Source: Selenomonas sputigena
GTDB taxonomy: Bacteria; Bacillota; Negativicutes; Selenomonadales; Selenomonadaceae
DNA length: 64,000 nucleotides
NCBI RefSeq assembly: GCF_026015965.1
Contig: NZ_CP110383.1
Span: 467,808 to 531,807 of the forward strand
Reading direction: 5' to 3'
Below are positions 52,725 through 61,213 of the stretch, piece after piece; within the stretch, counting starts at the first letter, position 1, and each line of letters begins with the position of its first letter. The notes under the pieces are model-generated. The model had not been told where the DNA came from. It did not search any database and worked only from the letters and a program-made list of their open reading frames with translations. Made by a program: the position numbers and the translations under genes.

Positions 52725-53293
52725 TCGAGGTCTATACGGGCGCGGGCAAGGGCAAGACGACGGCGGCGATCGGCCTCGCCGTACGTGCCCTAGGTGCAGG
52801 GCTTCGCGTCTACATCATGCAGTTCATGAAGAGCCTCGCCTACAGCGAGCAGAAAGTTCTGCAGGGATTCGCACCGCAGCTTGCGCTCTATACGACGGGC
52901 AAACCGTTCTTTATCGCGAAGGAAGGCATGCTGACAGAAGAGGAGCGTGCGGCATGGGGAGAAGACGTCGTCGTATTCCCTGAGGGTGAGCCGCCCGCTG
53001 ACTACCTGAGGCTGATGCAGGACGGCTTCGCCGAGGCTGCCGCAGCTGCACGCTCGGGCGCTTGGGACGTCGTCATCCTCGACGAGCTGAACGTGGCTCT
53101 CTTCTTCGAACTCATCTCGCGTGAGGCAGTCGAGTCCCTGCTCAATGATCTGCCGCCCGAGCGAGAGGTCGTCCTGACGGGCAGGAATGCGCCCGATTGG
53201 CTGATCGCGCGAGCCGACCTCGTCACGGAGATGCGGGAAGTGCGCCACTATTATGCGAAGGGCGTGGCGGCGCGCAAGGGCATAGAGAATTGA
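52721..53293 (+). CDS. cobO: Cob(I)yrinic acid a,c-diamide adenosyltransferase (CobO/BtuR)
   Basis: A 190-residue corrinoid adenosyltransferase that attaches the 5'-deoxyadenosyl group from ATP to cobalt. The inverted P-loop [12 protein letters not shown] is at residues 7-18, with VYIMQFMKS and [12 protein letters not shown] further on, as in CobO/CobA-type enzymes. A start overlapping the queF stop by ATGA couples the two. No other cobalamin gene is near, so it may serve salvage. Confidence 0.93.
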   Translation: MIEVYTGAGKGKTTAAIGLAVRALGAGLRVYIMQFMKSLAYSEQKVLQGFAPQLALYTTGKPFFIAKEGMLTEEERAAWGEDVVVFPEGEPPADYLRLMQDGFAEAAAAARSGAWDVVILDELNVALFFELISREAVESLLNDLPPEREVVLTGRNAPDWLIARADLVTEMREVRHYYAKGVAARKGIEN

Positions 53294-53311
53294 AACGAGA
53301 TGAAGCATGAT

Positions 53312-53342
53312 GAGAGGGGGGCGAGAGCCGCTCTCTTTTTTT
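53312..53342 (+). terminator. Terminator after cobO
   Basis: GAGAG and CTCTC (53323-53327 with 53331-53335, or 53312-53316 as the outer arm) followed by TTTTTTT. Confidence 0.75.
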
Positions 53343-53370
53343 GGACTTTCCTTGGAAAAACTGTTATACT
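53341..53370 (+). promoter_or_regulatory. Promoter of the AlbA_2-domain gene
   Basis: TTGGAC (53341-53346), 18-bp spacer, extended TGTTATACT (hexamer 53365-53370). Confidence 0.6.
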
Positions 53371-53406
53371 ATAGCGTAGAAAACGGATGGCAGAGAGGTG
53401 CTGAAT

Positions 53407-55506
53407 GTGCAGGAAGAAATGACGGGGGTTCGCGGCGATTTCGTGGAGCAGATCGTGGCGGAGAGCGGATCTTTTTTGAATACGGCCGTGGCTTTTGCGA
53501 ACGGACGAGGCGGACGCATCATTTTCTACGGTGAAAGCGGCAGGGGCTTTTCAGCAGAGGCGGAGCTCATTCCGTGCATAGATGAGATCACGCAGAAGAT
53601 TTTCGACAGCTGCGAGCCGCGCATTTTTCCGCGTGTCGGTGTGGAACTGCAAGATGGACGGCAGGTCGTCGTCGTGGAGATTTTCCCCGGTATGGAAAAG
53701 CCGTATTTCGTCAAGGAATTGGGCATGATGGATGGCACCTATGTGCGCGTCGGCGGCGCGACGCGCCTCGCTGAGCCGTATCAGGTGCAGGAGCTTCTTC
53801 TTTCGGGCACGAACAGCAGCGCCGATCAGCTCGCGGCCGAGAGCACGGTCAGTGATGTGGAAATCGAGGAATTCTGCCGCATGATGTACGGCGAGGCGGA
53901 GAAACGCCGCGCTGATGATGATGTCGTGCGCCTGCAGAAGGAGGATCTCCTGGCATGGAAGCTTCTTCGTGAGGAGGAGGGCGAGTGCCGCGCGACGGGC
54001 GGCTGGCATCTGCTCGCAGGAACGGCGGAGGAACTTTTTCCCGAGGGCTTCATCCAGTGCGCCGAGTATCTTGGTGCGACGCGCCTTGATTTCGTCGGCG
54101 GCGAAGAGTTTGCCGGTTCTCTGACGGAGCAGGTGGACGGTGCGGCGGACTATGTGCAGGAGCGTCTTTTGGCGCGGGGTGTCAAGGCGCGCGGCTTGGA
54201 GGAGCTTCCGGAAGGTCTCATGCGCCGTCTGCTTGCTCGCGCTGTCTGCCAGAGGAACTATGCGGCGCCGGGACGCATCGCCCTCGTGCTTTACGAGGAT
54301 CGCTTGGAAATCACCGTACCGGGATTGCTGGAAGAGGACATGACGATCTGGAAGCTCAAGACGGGCTTCTCCAAGATACGCAACCGCGCGATTGCGGCGG
54401 CGTTCCTCTACATGGGCATGATGACGGGATTCCAGAGCATCCTGCCCGAGCTTTATCGTGCGGCGAAGCGGGCGCGCTTGCCCGAGCCCGCCGTCATCAC
54501 GCTCGGCGATTCCGTGCGCATCAATCTCTATTGCCGTGCCGAGGAAGAGGCACAGCAGCACGAAGGTGTTGTCGAGGAAACTGAACTTGTGCAGACTGCT
54601 GAGGCCGCTGAGGAGTCTGAGCCTGTCCAAGAGCAGGAACTTGTCGGTGAAGCCGAACTCATGCAGGATGTTGAGGCCGCTGAGAAAGAGGAGTCTGTCC
54701 AAAATCAGGAGCTTGTCGTCGAAGCTGAACTCGTGCAGGATGTTGAACCTGTTGAGATCGTGGAGCCTGTTCAAGAGCAGGAGCCTGTCGAGGAAACGGA
54801 GCTTGCAGAGGAAGCTGAATCTGTGCAGGAAGTTGAGCATATAGAAGAAGCTGAACCTGCGCAGGAAGTTGAGCATATAGAAGAAACTGAACCTATAGAA
54901 GAAGCTGAACCTGTAGGAGAAGCTGAATCTATCCGGGAAGAAGAGCCTTTACCGGAGGAAATAGAGGAAGAGCAGGCGCCGTTGCAGGAAGAAAGCGGCG
55001 CAGGCGATGTTTTGGCATCCGGGACTTCGCTGGAAGATGGACAAGATGCGAGCCTTGTTCAAGAAGTGGAAGCCGATCATGAGCCGGATTTTGAGCCTGC
55101 GCCCGAGCTGAAGCTTGAACTTGAATCCCTTGCGGATCTCAAGGCGGATGATGTCGCCCTTGAGGAAGAGCCGGCAGAGCCGCGGGAAGAAAAGGTGAGC
55201 GCGGGGCAGCAGGAGCTTTCTTTCGATGTGGAAGAGTCTGCAGAAGCGATGGCGGAGGAATCTGCCAAAGAAATCGTGAAAGAAGTTTTGGAAAAGCCTG
55301 TGGAGGTTTCTTCAGAAGAATCTATGGAGGAAAGGCTTCTCCATGTGATTCGTGAGAATCCCAAGGTCACGCAGAAGGCCTTGAAGGAAGCGCTCGGCGT
55401 ATCGATCGCCACGGTCAAGCGCATGACGACGGCACTGCACAAGGCGGGCGTCATCGAGCGCACAGGAACGAATCGCAGTGGCGAGTGGCATATCCTCAAG
55501 GATTGA
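53407..55506 (+). CDS. AlbA_2/HATPase_c_4 protein with long acidic repeat insert and C-terminal winged helix
   Basis: A ~699-residue protein from GTG 53407 (AGAGAGG 8 bp upstream; GTG 53398 is possible). Part 1 (~1-135) is an AlbA_2 (Schlafen-type) domain: AVAFANGRGGRIIFYGES, VVVVEIFPGMEKPYF, GTYVRVGGATR. Part 2 (~260-380) resembles the HATPase_c_4 domain: CQRNYAAPGRIALVLYEDRL, FSKIRNRAIAAAFL. Residues ~380-640 are an acidic Glu/Val/Pro repeat (VEHIEEAEP-like units). The last ~60 residues are a winged helix (VTQKALKEALGVSIATVKRM). Relatives with parts 1, 2 and the helix are putative transcriptional regulators; the ~260-residue acidic insert is the odd point. Confidence 0.85.
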   Translation: MQEEMTGVRGDFVEQIVAESGSFLNTAVAFANGRGGRIIFYGESGRGFSAEAELIPCIDEITQKIFDSCEPRIFPRVGVELQDGRQVVVVEIFPGMEKPYFVKELGMMDGTYVRVGGATRLAEPYQVQELLLSGTNSSADQLAAESTVSDVEIEEFCRMMYGEAEKRRADDDVVRLQKEDLLAWKLLREEEGECRATGGWHLLAGTAEELFPEGFIQCAEYLGATRLDFVGGEEFAGSLTEQVDGAADYVQERLLARGVKARGLEELPEGLMRRLLARAVCQRNYAAPGRIALVLYEDRLEITVPGLLEEDMTIWKLKTGFSKIRNRAIAAAFLYMGMMTGFQSILPELYRAAKRARLPEPAVITLGDSVRINLYCRAEEEAQQHEGVVEETELVQTAEAAEESEPVQEQELVGEAELMQDVEAAEKEESVQNQELVVEAELVQDVEPVEIVEPVQEQEPVEETELAEEAESVQEVEHIEEAEPAQEVEHIEETEPIEEAEPVGEAESIREEEPLPEEIEEEQAPLQEESGAGDVLASGTSLEDGQDASLVQEVEADHEPDFEPAPELKLELESLADLKADDVALEEEPAEPREEKVSAGQQELSFDVEESAEAMAEESAKEIVKEVLEKPVEVSSEESMEERLLHVIRENPKVTQKALKEALGVSIATVKRMTTALHKAGVIERTGTNRSGEWHILKD
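54541..55320 (+). repeat. Acidic low-complexity repeat inside the AlbA_2 gene
   Basis: Irregular repeats rich in GAG/GAA, GTT/GTG and CCT codons. One clear unit of 36 bp begins GTTGAGCATATAGAAGAA and occurs at 54832 and 54868. The encoded stretch is almost all Glu, Val, Ala, Pro and Gln. Confidence 0.75.
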
Positions 55507-55533
55507 GAAAGCGGAAAGCAAAGAGAAGCAAAG

Positions 55534-55564
55534 AACCCACCACGCCGAGCGGGCATGGTGGGTT
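55534..55564. terminator. Terminator between convergent genes
   Basis: AACCCACCA (55534-55542) pairs with TGGTGGGTT (55556-55564). It sits between the AlbA_2 gene and the minus-strand membrane protein; T tracts are short on both sides. Confidence 0.65.
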
Positions 55565-55570
55565 TCTGTA

Positions 55571-55906
55571 TCAGGCAAAGTATTGGAAGTAGCAGATGGC
55601 CGCGAAGAGGGCGAAGGAGAGGGCGATGAAGAACATGCTGGCGCGCGTCATCCAGAGTTTTTCCTTCTCGCCGAAATTTCCCTGCTTGTAGCCGTAAATG
55701 AGGAGGAGGGAGGCGGCGAGGGAGCCGTACATCGAGCGGTTCAGCCACGTCATTTCCGACCAGCCGATGAACGCGATGAAGAACGTGAGCGCAATCATGA
55801 TCAGGAGGAAGGTGTCCTTGCCCTTTTTTTCAGGGCGCTTCTCCGTATTCGTGCCGCCCGCCTGCGACTTCAGATTCCGGCGGATCTTCTTCAGTTGTTT
55901 CGCCAT
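55571..55906 (-). CDS. Small membrane protein of unknown function
   Basis: A 111-residue protein. A basic cytoplasmic N terminus (MAKQLKKIRRNLKSQ) is followed by three hydrophobic segments (FLLIMIALTFFIAFIGW, SMYGSLAASLLLIYGY, MFFIALSFALFAAICYF). AGCAGGG on the minus strand supports ATG 55906. Not recognised; likely an inner-membrane protein. It is transcribed away from the regulator at 56091. Confidence 0.7.
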   Translation of the reverse strand: MAKQLKKIRRNLKSQAGGTNTEKRPEKKGKDTFLLIMIALTFFIAFIGWSEMTWLNRSMYGSLAASLLLIYGYKQGNFGEKEKLWMTRASMFFIALSFALFAAICYFQYFA

Positions 55907-55955
55907 ATCGAATCCCTGCTTTCTATGCAATAATTTCTTTTTTCATATCTTTTCT

Positions 55956-55984
55956 ATTATACATGGGATATGAGAACTTGGCAA
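55956..55984 (-). promoter_or_regulatory. Promoter of the small membrane protein
   Basis: On the minus strand TTGCCA (55984-55979), 17-bp spacer, TATAAT (55961-55956). Confidence 0.7.
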
Positions 55985-55989
55985 TGTGC

Positions 55990-56018
55990 TTGTCGCTCTT
56001 AACATTTCGTAGTAGAAT
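55990..56018 (+). promoter_or_regulatory. Promoter of the AcoR/DhaR-like regulator
   Basis: TTGTCG (55990-55995), 17-bp spacer, TAGAAT (56013-56018). It is divergent from, and only 5 bp from, the minus-strand -35 at 55984. Confidence 0.65.
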
Positions 56019-56090
56019 GAGATAGTATGATACGGAGGGAAACGAGATTGTTCATTCATAGAATACATTTGGCTAGGATGGGGGAGAGAT

Positions 56091-58004
56091 ATGATACGGG
56101 AGCAGCGCAGCAGGGAGAAGCTTGAGGCGTATTACCAGAGGTTTCGCGACGAAGGAGAGATTGATGTCAACGTGCATCCGTGGGTGGCCGAGGCGTGGCG
56201 TGAGAGCAGGCGGCTCGGTGTGCCGTCGATGGGGACGGAGCCGAAGCGTGTGCTTTCTGCGGAGGATTTTTGTGCACTGCAGAAAAAGCATGCCCCTGCC
56301 ATCGACTGCCTTCTGCAGCTGACGGAGGGCGTGCAGGAGTTCTTTGCGCGTTACGGCTTGAGTCTCTTGCTGCTCGATGCCGAGGCGCTCGTCTTGAAGA
56401 GCTGCACGCTGCCCTTCATGCGTCTGCCTCCCGGCAAGGTCGAAGGCTCGCGCCTTGGTATCGAAGAGATCGGCGCTTCGAGCATCAGCATAGCGAAGGA
56501 GAAGCGTGTGCCGTTTTGGGTCTTCGGGCCGGAGATTTGGCGCGAGGCGTCTCACGAAAGCGATGCCTGTACAGCGCCCGTCCTCGTCAGCGGCGAACTG
56601 CGCTATCTCGTGAACATCGTCGTGGACGATCCGAAGCTCGTGCCGCAGGATGCCGTCATCGCTCAGCTTCTGCTCATCGCGCGTTCGCTTGAGGCCGCCT
56701 TGGCGCGCGACCTCAGACTGCAGGCGCAGGAGGCAATCTTGGATGCCGCGCCGTTCGCCGTCTATCATATCCTGCCGAGCGGCGAGGTCGCTTACGCGAA
56801 CCGCTTGGGATTGGAGCGTCTCACGCGCATCGGAGCGCGCGATCAGGCGACGAGCCGTCTGTCGAACCTTAACGACATCGTTTTGAATTATCGTCACACG
56901 CCGATCTATCAGGGATTCAGCGGCACGCCCTGCTACAACAAGGAGGTCACATGGATCACGGAGGCGAAGACGTATGAGGACGTCACGACCGTCGTGCCGA
57001 TCGAAAGCCCTGTGACGCGCGAGGTCAATGGCGTCGTGACCGTTTCCATGCCCATTGAGGATCTTAGAATGCTCGTCGCGCACACGGCGGGCTATACGGC
57101 GAAGTACAGCCTCGCCACGATGGCAGGCAAGGGACAGGCGTTCCAAGCGCTGCGTGAAAAAGCGCTGCGCGTGGCGAGGGGAAAGAATCATGTGCTGCTG
57201 CAGGGCGAGGGCGGCACGGGCAAGCAGCGTCTGGCGCACGGCATACATCAGGCGTCGGCGCGCGCGGCGGGGCCTTTGATTTCCTTCCGCTGCGGCGATG
57301 TGCAGCCGGAACTTCTGGACGAAGAGCTTTTCGGCGCGGCGGTTTCCCCCGATGTCAGCCGTCCCGGCAAATTGGAGCTTGCCTTTGGCGGCACGCTCTT
57401 TCTCGATGAGATCGAGAAGCTGCCGAAGAAGACCGCGGCCGCTCTCGCGGCGGCTCTGCGCGAGGGCAAGGCGCATCGTCTCGGCGAGACGGTCGTGCGC
57501 CCCATCGACGTGCGGATCATCGCCGACTGTGACGGTGATCTCAAGCGCTTGACGGAGCGAGGCCTCTTCGACCGAAGTCTCTACGACATCGTTTCACGCA
57601 GCGTCATACGCATGCCGGCGCTGCGCAACCGACGCGAGGATATCCCCCTGCTCGCCGAGCAGATTATCTGCGAGCTAGCCGAGCAGCACCGCATGGAGAG
57701 GAAGCGGCTTCTGCCGGAGACGCTGACGATTCTTGAAGAGTACGATTGGCCCGGCAACATCAAGCAGATGCAGAGCATCTTGGAGCAGGCGTTCTTCCAT
57801 ACGGAGGGCGTGGCGATTTCGCCCGAGAACATCAATCTCATGGGCGACGTCAAGCCCGATGATGACTGGAAGACGGATCGGGAAATATTCCTGCGTGCAT
57901 GGCAGGCGGCGGGCGGCAACGTCAGCCGCTTGGCGAATCTTCTCGATGTCAGCCGCGTCACGCTGTATCGCTATTTGAAGAAGTTTCAGTTGGAAAAAGT
58001 GTAA
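56091..58004 (+). CDS. AcoR/DhaR-like AAA+ regulator lacking the GAFTGA loop
   Basis: A 637-residue regulator: N-terminal GAF-like sensor (~50-200), a PAS region (~205-325), an AAA+ domain (~335-565), and a Fis-type helix-turn-helix at the C terminus (GNVSRLANLLDVSRVTLYRY). Walker A is GEGGTGKQRL (usual GESGTGKE), Walker B is GGTLFLDEIEKL. Between ELFG and the Walker B region the GAFTGA loop that touches sigma-54 is absent (ELFGAAVSPDVSRPGKLELA). It therefore probably does not activate sigma-54 promoters and may act on sigma-70 promoters like TyrR. trmB follows 12 bp later. Confidence 0.88.
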   Translation: MIREQRSREKLEAYYQRFRDEGEIDVNVHPWVAEAWRESRRLGVPSMGTEPKRVLSAEDFCALQKKHAPAIDCLLQLTEGVQEFFARYGLSLLLLDAEALVLKSCTLPFMRLPPGKVEGSRLGIEEIGASSISIAKEKRVPFWVFGPEIWREASHESDACTAPVLVSGELRYLVNIVVDDPKLVPQDAVIAQLLLIARSLEAALARDLRLQAQEAILDAAPFAVYHILPSGEVAYANRLGLERLTRIGARDQATSRLSNLNDIVLNYRHTPIYQGFSGTPCYNKEVTWITEAKTYEDVTTVVPIESPVTREVNGVVTVSMPIEDLRMLVAHTAGYTAKYSLATMAGKGQAFQALREKALRVARGKNHVLLQGEGGTGKQRLAHGIHQASARAAGPLISFRCGDVQPELLDEELFGAAVSPDVSRPGKLELAFGGTLFLDEIEKLPKKTAAALAAALREGKAHRLGETVVRPIDVRIIADCDGDLKRLTERGLFDRSLYDIVSRSVIRMPALRNRREDIPLLAEQIICELAEQHRMERKRLLPETLTILEEYDWPGNIKQMQSILEQAFFHTEGVAISPENINLMGDVKPDDDWKTDREIFLRAWQAAGGNVSRLANLLDVSRVTLYRYLKKFQLEKV

Positions 58005-58016
58005 GGAGGAAGTTCT

Positions 58017-58667
58017 GTGCGACTGCGCAGGAAGCCGTGGGTGGATGAGGCCATTCACGCATACGATGATTTTGTCTATCCGAAGGATCGCCCGGCGGGC
58101 GAGGCGGAAAGGGGACGTTGGAAGGAGATCTTCGGACGCGAGGCGCCGCTCTTTGTCGAACTTGGCACGGGCAAGGGCGATTTCATCCGTCAGATGGCGG
58201 AGCGCTCCCCTGAGGTCAATTTCATCGGCATCGAGAAGCAGCAGGATGTGCTCATCGCGGCGGCGAAGAAGGTGCGCGAGAAGGAGCTGAAGAATGTGCG
58301 CCTGCTCGTCTTCGACATCGCCCAGCTTGAGAAAATTTTTGCGCCGGGGGAAGTCGATCGTTTCTTTGTGAACTTCTGCGATCCGTGGCCCAAGGCGCGT
58401 CATGCGAAGCGCCGCCTCACGCACCACAGTTTTCTCGCTCGCTACAAGGAACTCCTCGTGCCCGGCGGCAAGCTTGTCTTTAAGACGGACAACCGCGCGC
58501 TCTTCGACTTTTCTTTGGAGGAGTTCCGCGAGATGGGGCTTTCGCTGCACGACGTTTCCTATGATCTGCACAGCGAGGCACGTCCCGACAACGTGATGAC
58601 GGAGTATGAAAAGAAATTCAGCGGCAAGGGTGAGAAGATCAACCGCTGCGAGGTCACGTTCGCGTGA
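58017..58667 (+). CDS. trmB: tRNA (guanine-N7-)-methyltransferase
   Basis: A 216-residue TrmB that makes m7G46 in tRNA with SAM. Motif I is FVELGTGKGDFI, and FIGIEKQQDVL and FVNFCDPWPKARHAKRRL carry the substrate-binding Asp-Pro-Trp region. The start is GTG 58017 after AAGGAGGAAG. It closely follows the AAA+ regulator and precedes the FtsW-type gene by 11 bp, so the three may be one transcript. Confidence 0.95.
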   Translation: MRLRRKPWVDEAIHAYDDFVYPKDRPAGEAERGRWKEIFGREAPLFVELGTGKGDFIRQMAERSPEVNFIGIEKQQDVLIAAAKKVREKELKNVRLLVFDIAQLEKIFAPGEVDRFFVNFCDPWPKARHAKRRLTHHSFLARYKELLVPGGKLVFKTDNRALFDFSLEEFREMGLSLHDVSYDLHSEARPDNVMTEYEKKFSGKGEKINRCEVTFA

Positions 58668-58678
58668 AGGAGGGGACT

Positions 58679-59896
58679 ATGGAAAGACAGGAAGCCGCAG
58701 AAGAAAAGGGCAAGAAGAGCTTCTGGGTCAGCGATATGGAGGCGGTGCTCGCCATCTTCATCGTGCTCCTCGTCTTCGGCAGCATCAACGTGTTCAGCTC
58801 AAGCTTCATCTTGGCGGAAACGACGTTCGGCACGCCGTACTTCTTCTTGCAGCGTCAGCTTTTCAATCTTGCGGCGGGCTTCTTCTGCTTCTTTCTTGGC
58901 TGCCGCGTGAATTACCATCGCTGGCGTGCGTGGATCGTGCCCGTCGTCATAATCACGATCCTCTCGCTCATCGCAGTCCTTCTCGTGGGCGCGGAGGTCA
59001 ACGGCTCGAAGCGTTGGCTCGGCACGGCAGGTTTTCAGATTCAGCCAGCGGAAATTGCGAAGCTCGTTTCCCTGATGCTCATTTCTGCTTATGCGGCATA
59101 CCGTGTGCGAAATGACAAGCCCATCGACATTCTCTTCCCGAATCCGCAGTATCTGCTCGTCCTCTTCATGGGATTGTTGATCGAGCTGGAGCCGGACGGC
59201 GGCACGATGTTCATCGTCATCTTCGTGCCTTTCATGCTCCTTTGCATTGCAGGGCTTCAAAAGACGAAGGTGCTGACGACAGTCGCCATCTTCGCGGCGG
59301 CGGGCACGGCACTGTCCATCCTGCAGCCGTACCGCCTTGCACGCCTCAAGGTTCTGCTCGATCCGTGGGCGGATTCGCAGGGCATCGGCTATCAGACGGT
59401 GCAGTCTCTGTCCGCCATCGGCTCGGGCGGCCTCACGGGCATGGGGCTTGGCATGGGCGTGAGCAAGTACAGCTACCTGCCCGAGGCGCATACGGATTTC
59501 GCCTTCGCCATATTCAGCCAGGAGACGGGGTTTCTGGGCGTCATTCTCGTGCTCGTGCTCTACTCGGCATTCACCGTCTATGGTGCGCGCATCGCAAATG
59601 CCGCCTCTGACGCTTACGGACAGTTTCTCGCTACGGGCATCCTGCTGCTCATCAGCGGTCAGGCGGTCATCAACCTTCTGATGGTCGGCGGCCTCCTGCC
59701 TGTCATCGGCGTGCCGCTGCCTTTCATCAGCTACGGCGGCACATCGCTGATGATCAGCATGGCGAGCGTCGGCATCCTCTTGAACATTGGACAGCACGGC
59801 ACGGGCGCGTCGAACCGCAGCAAGCTCCGGGAAGCCTTGGAGCGCGATGTGGCGAAGAAGAAAGCGGAGCGTCATCTGCGTCTCGTGAAGAAGTAG
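58679..59896 (+). CDS. FtsW/RodA/SpoVE-family peptidoglycan glycosyltransferase
   Basis: A 405-residue SEDS protein with about ten helices. Family blocks include GSKRWLGTAGFQIQPAEIAK, ELEPDGGTMFIV, YLPEAHTDFAFAIFSQETG and LPFISYGGTSLM. It polymerises lipid II at the membrane, with a class B PBP as partner. Sequence does not decide between division (FtsW) and elongation (RodA); no PBP gene is adjacent. AAGGAGGGGAC precedes ATG 58679. Confidence 0.93.
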   Translation: MERQEAAEEKGKKSFWVSDMEAVLAIFIVLLVFGSINVFSSSFILAETTFGTPYFFLQRQLFNLAAGFFCFFLGCRVNYHRWRAWIVPVVIITILSLIAVLLVGAEVNGSKRWLGTAGFQIQPAEIAKLVSLMLISAYAAYRVRNDKPIDILFPNPQYLLVLFMGLLIELEPDGGTMFIVIFVPFMLLCIAGLQKTKVLTTVAIFAAAGTALSILQPYRLARLKVLLDPWADSQGIGYQTVQSLSAIGSGGLTGMGLGMGVSKYSYLPEAHTDFAFAIFSQETGFLGVILVLVLYSAFTVYGARIANAASDAYGQFLATGILLLISGQAVINLLMVGGLLPVIGVPLPFISYGGTSLMISMASVGILLNIGQHGTGASNRSKLREALERDVAKKKAERHLRLVKK

Positions 59897-59912
59897 CAGG
59901 GGAGGGATTCTC

Positions 59913-60548
59913 TTGGAAAGCATCTATGGCAAGCAGGGAGAGGCGCTCCCTGAGATTCTAGGCGCGTTTCGCACGCGCATTGAGGAGATCAGCGCACGCG
60001 TCAAGGAGCGCACAGGATCGGCGCCCTACGAGCATCTGATCTGCCGCATCAAGTCGGACGAGAGCATGCGCGAGAAGTGCCGCCGCAAAAGCCTGCCCGA
60101 AACGCCGCAGTCGGCTCTCTGCAAGGTGCATGACGCCATCGGCGTTCGCGTCGTCTGCCGCTTCATCGATGACGTCTACGTCGTCGTGCGTGCGCTCAAG
60201 GCGCTTTCGGGCGTGACGGTCTTCGAGGAGAAGGACTACATTCGCGACGTGAAGCCGAACGGCTATCGCAGTTACCACATGATCGTTTCGATCGAAGCGC
60301 CGTTCGAAGATGTGGAAGGGAGGAACCCCGGGCATTTCTTTGTGGAATTGCAGCTTCGCACGCTCGCCATGGATTCCTGGGCGAGTTTGGAGCACGAGAT
60401 GATGTACAAGCACACGGTCAAGAATCGCAAACTGTTGGCGGCGGAGCTCAAACGCTGCGCCGATGAGCTTGCCTCGTGCGACCTTTCGATGCAGACGATC
60501 CGCAACTTGATTCGAGAGACTGATGTGATGGGCGAGGTGATGGCATGA
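59913..60548 (+). CDS. Small alarmone synthetase (RelA/SpoT domain only)
   Basis: A 211-residue single-domain (p)ppGpp synthetase of the RelQ/RelP class from TTG 59913 (GGGAGGG upstream). The catalytic region has DAIGVRVVCRFIDDVY and KDYIRDVKPNGYRSYH, with ELQLRTLAMDSWASLEHEM after it. No hydrolase, TGS or ACT domain. It makes pppGpp/ppGpp from GTP/GDP and ATP in the cytoplasm. It overlaps the response regulator by 4 bp (ATGA), unusual for this family. Confidence 0.9.
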   Translation: MESIYGKQGEALPEILGAFRTRIEEISARVKERTGSAPYEHLICRIKSDESMREKCRRKSLPETPQSALCKVHDAIGVRVVCRFIDDVYVVVRALKALSGVTVFEEKDYIRDVKPNGYRSYHMIVSIEAPFEDVEGRNPGHFFVELQLRTLAMDSWASLEHEMMYKHTVKNRKLLAAELKRCADELASCDLSMQTIRNLIRETDVMGEVMA

Positions 60549-61213
60549 AGCTCCTGCTGGCGGAAGATGAAAAGGATATGGCGGCGGCGCTCGTCGCAGT
60601 TCTGGAGCATTCGGGCTACGAGGTCGACGCTGTTCGCGACGGCAGGGCGGCTCTGGCGCTCGCGCACAAAGGCACTTACGCCTGCATGGTCTTCGATGTG
60701 ATGATGCCCGTGATGGACGGCGTGACGGCCTTGAAAGAGCTGCGTGCGGCGGGCGATACAACGCCCGTCCTGCTGCTGACGGCGAAGGCGGAAGTCGGCG
60801 ACCGCATCGAGGGGCTTGACGCGGGGGCGGACGACTACCTGCCCAAGCCTTTCGCGATGGGGGAGCTGCTCGCACGTCTGCGTTCCTTGACGCGCCGCGC
60901 CGAAGTCTATGCGCCCGCCGAGCTGTCGCTCGGCTCGGTCACGCTCGACGTCGGAAAGCAGGAACTGGCGGCGAAGAGCGCCGTGCGCCTTGCGAGAAAG
61001 GAGACGCAGCTTATGCAGCTCTTGATGATGAATGCGGGAAAGTGCGTCACGACGTCGGAGATTTACGAGCGCGTGTGGCAGGGAGCGGAAGAGGGCGCGG
61101 ACATCGTCTGGGTCTACATCTCCTACCTGCGACAGAAACTCAAGGCGATTCATGGCGACGTTGCGATTCGCGGTGAGCAGGGGGGAAGCTACACGATCTG
61201 CGAGGTGGGCTAG
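60545..61213 (+). CDS. OmpR-family response regulator
   Basis: A 222-residue regulator with receiver (1-~118) and winged-helix output (~125-222). The acidic pocket is E7/D8, phospho-acceptor D51 in VFDVMMPVMDG, conserved Lys in DDYLPKPF. Output helix VWVYISYLRQKLKAI. ATGA overlap with the alarmone synthetase upstream; the kinase starts with no gap after its stop. Confidence 0.95.
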   Translation: MKLLLAEDEKDMAAALVAVLEHSGYEVDAVRDGRAALALAHKGTYACMVFDVMMPVMDGVTALKELRAAGDTTPVLLLTAKAEVGDRIEGLDAGADDYLPKPFAMGELLARLRSLTRRAEVYAPAELSLGSVTLDVGKQELAAKSAVRLARKETQLMQLLMMNAGKCVTTSEIYERVWQGAEEGADIVWVYISYLRQKLKAIHGDVAIRGEQGGSYTICEVG

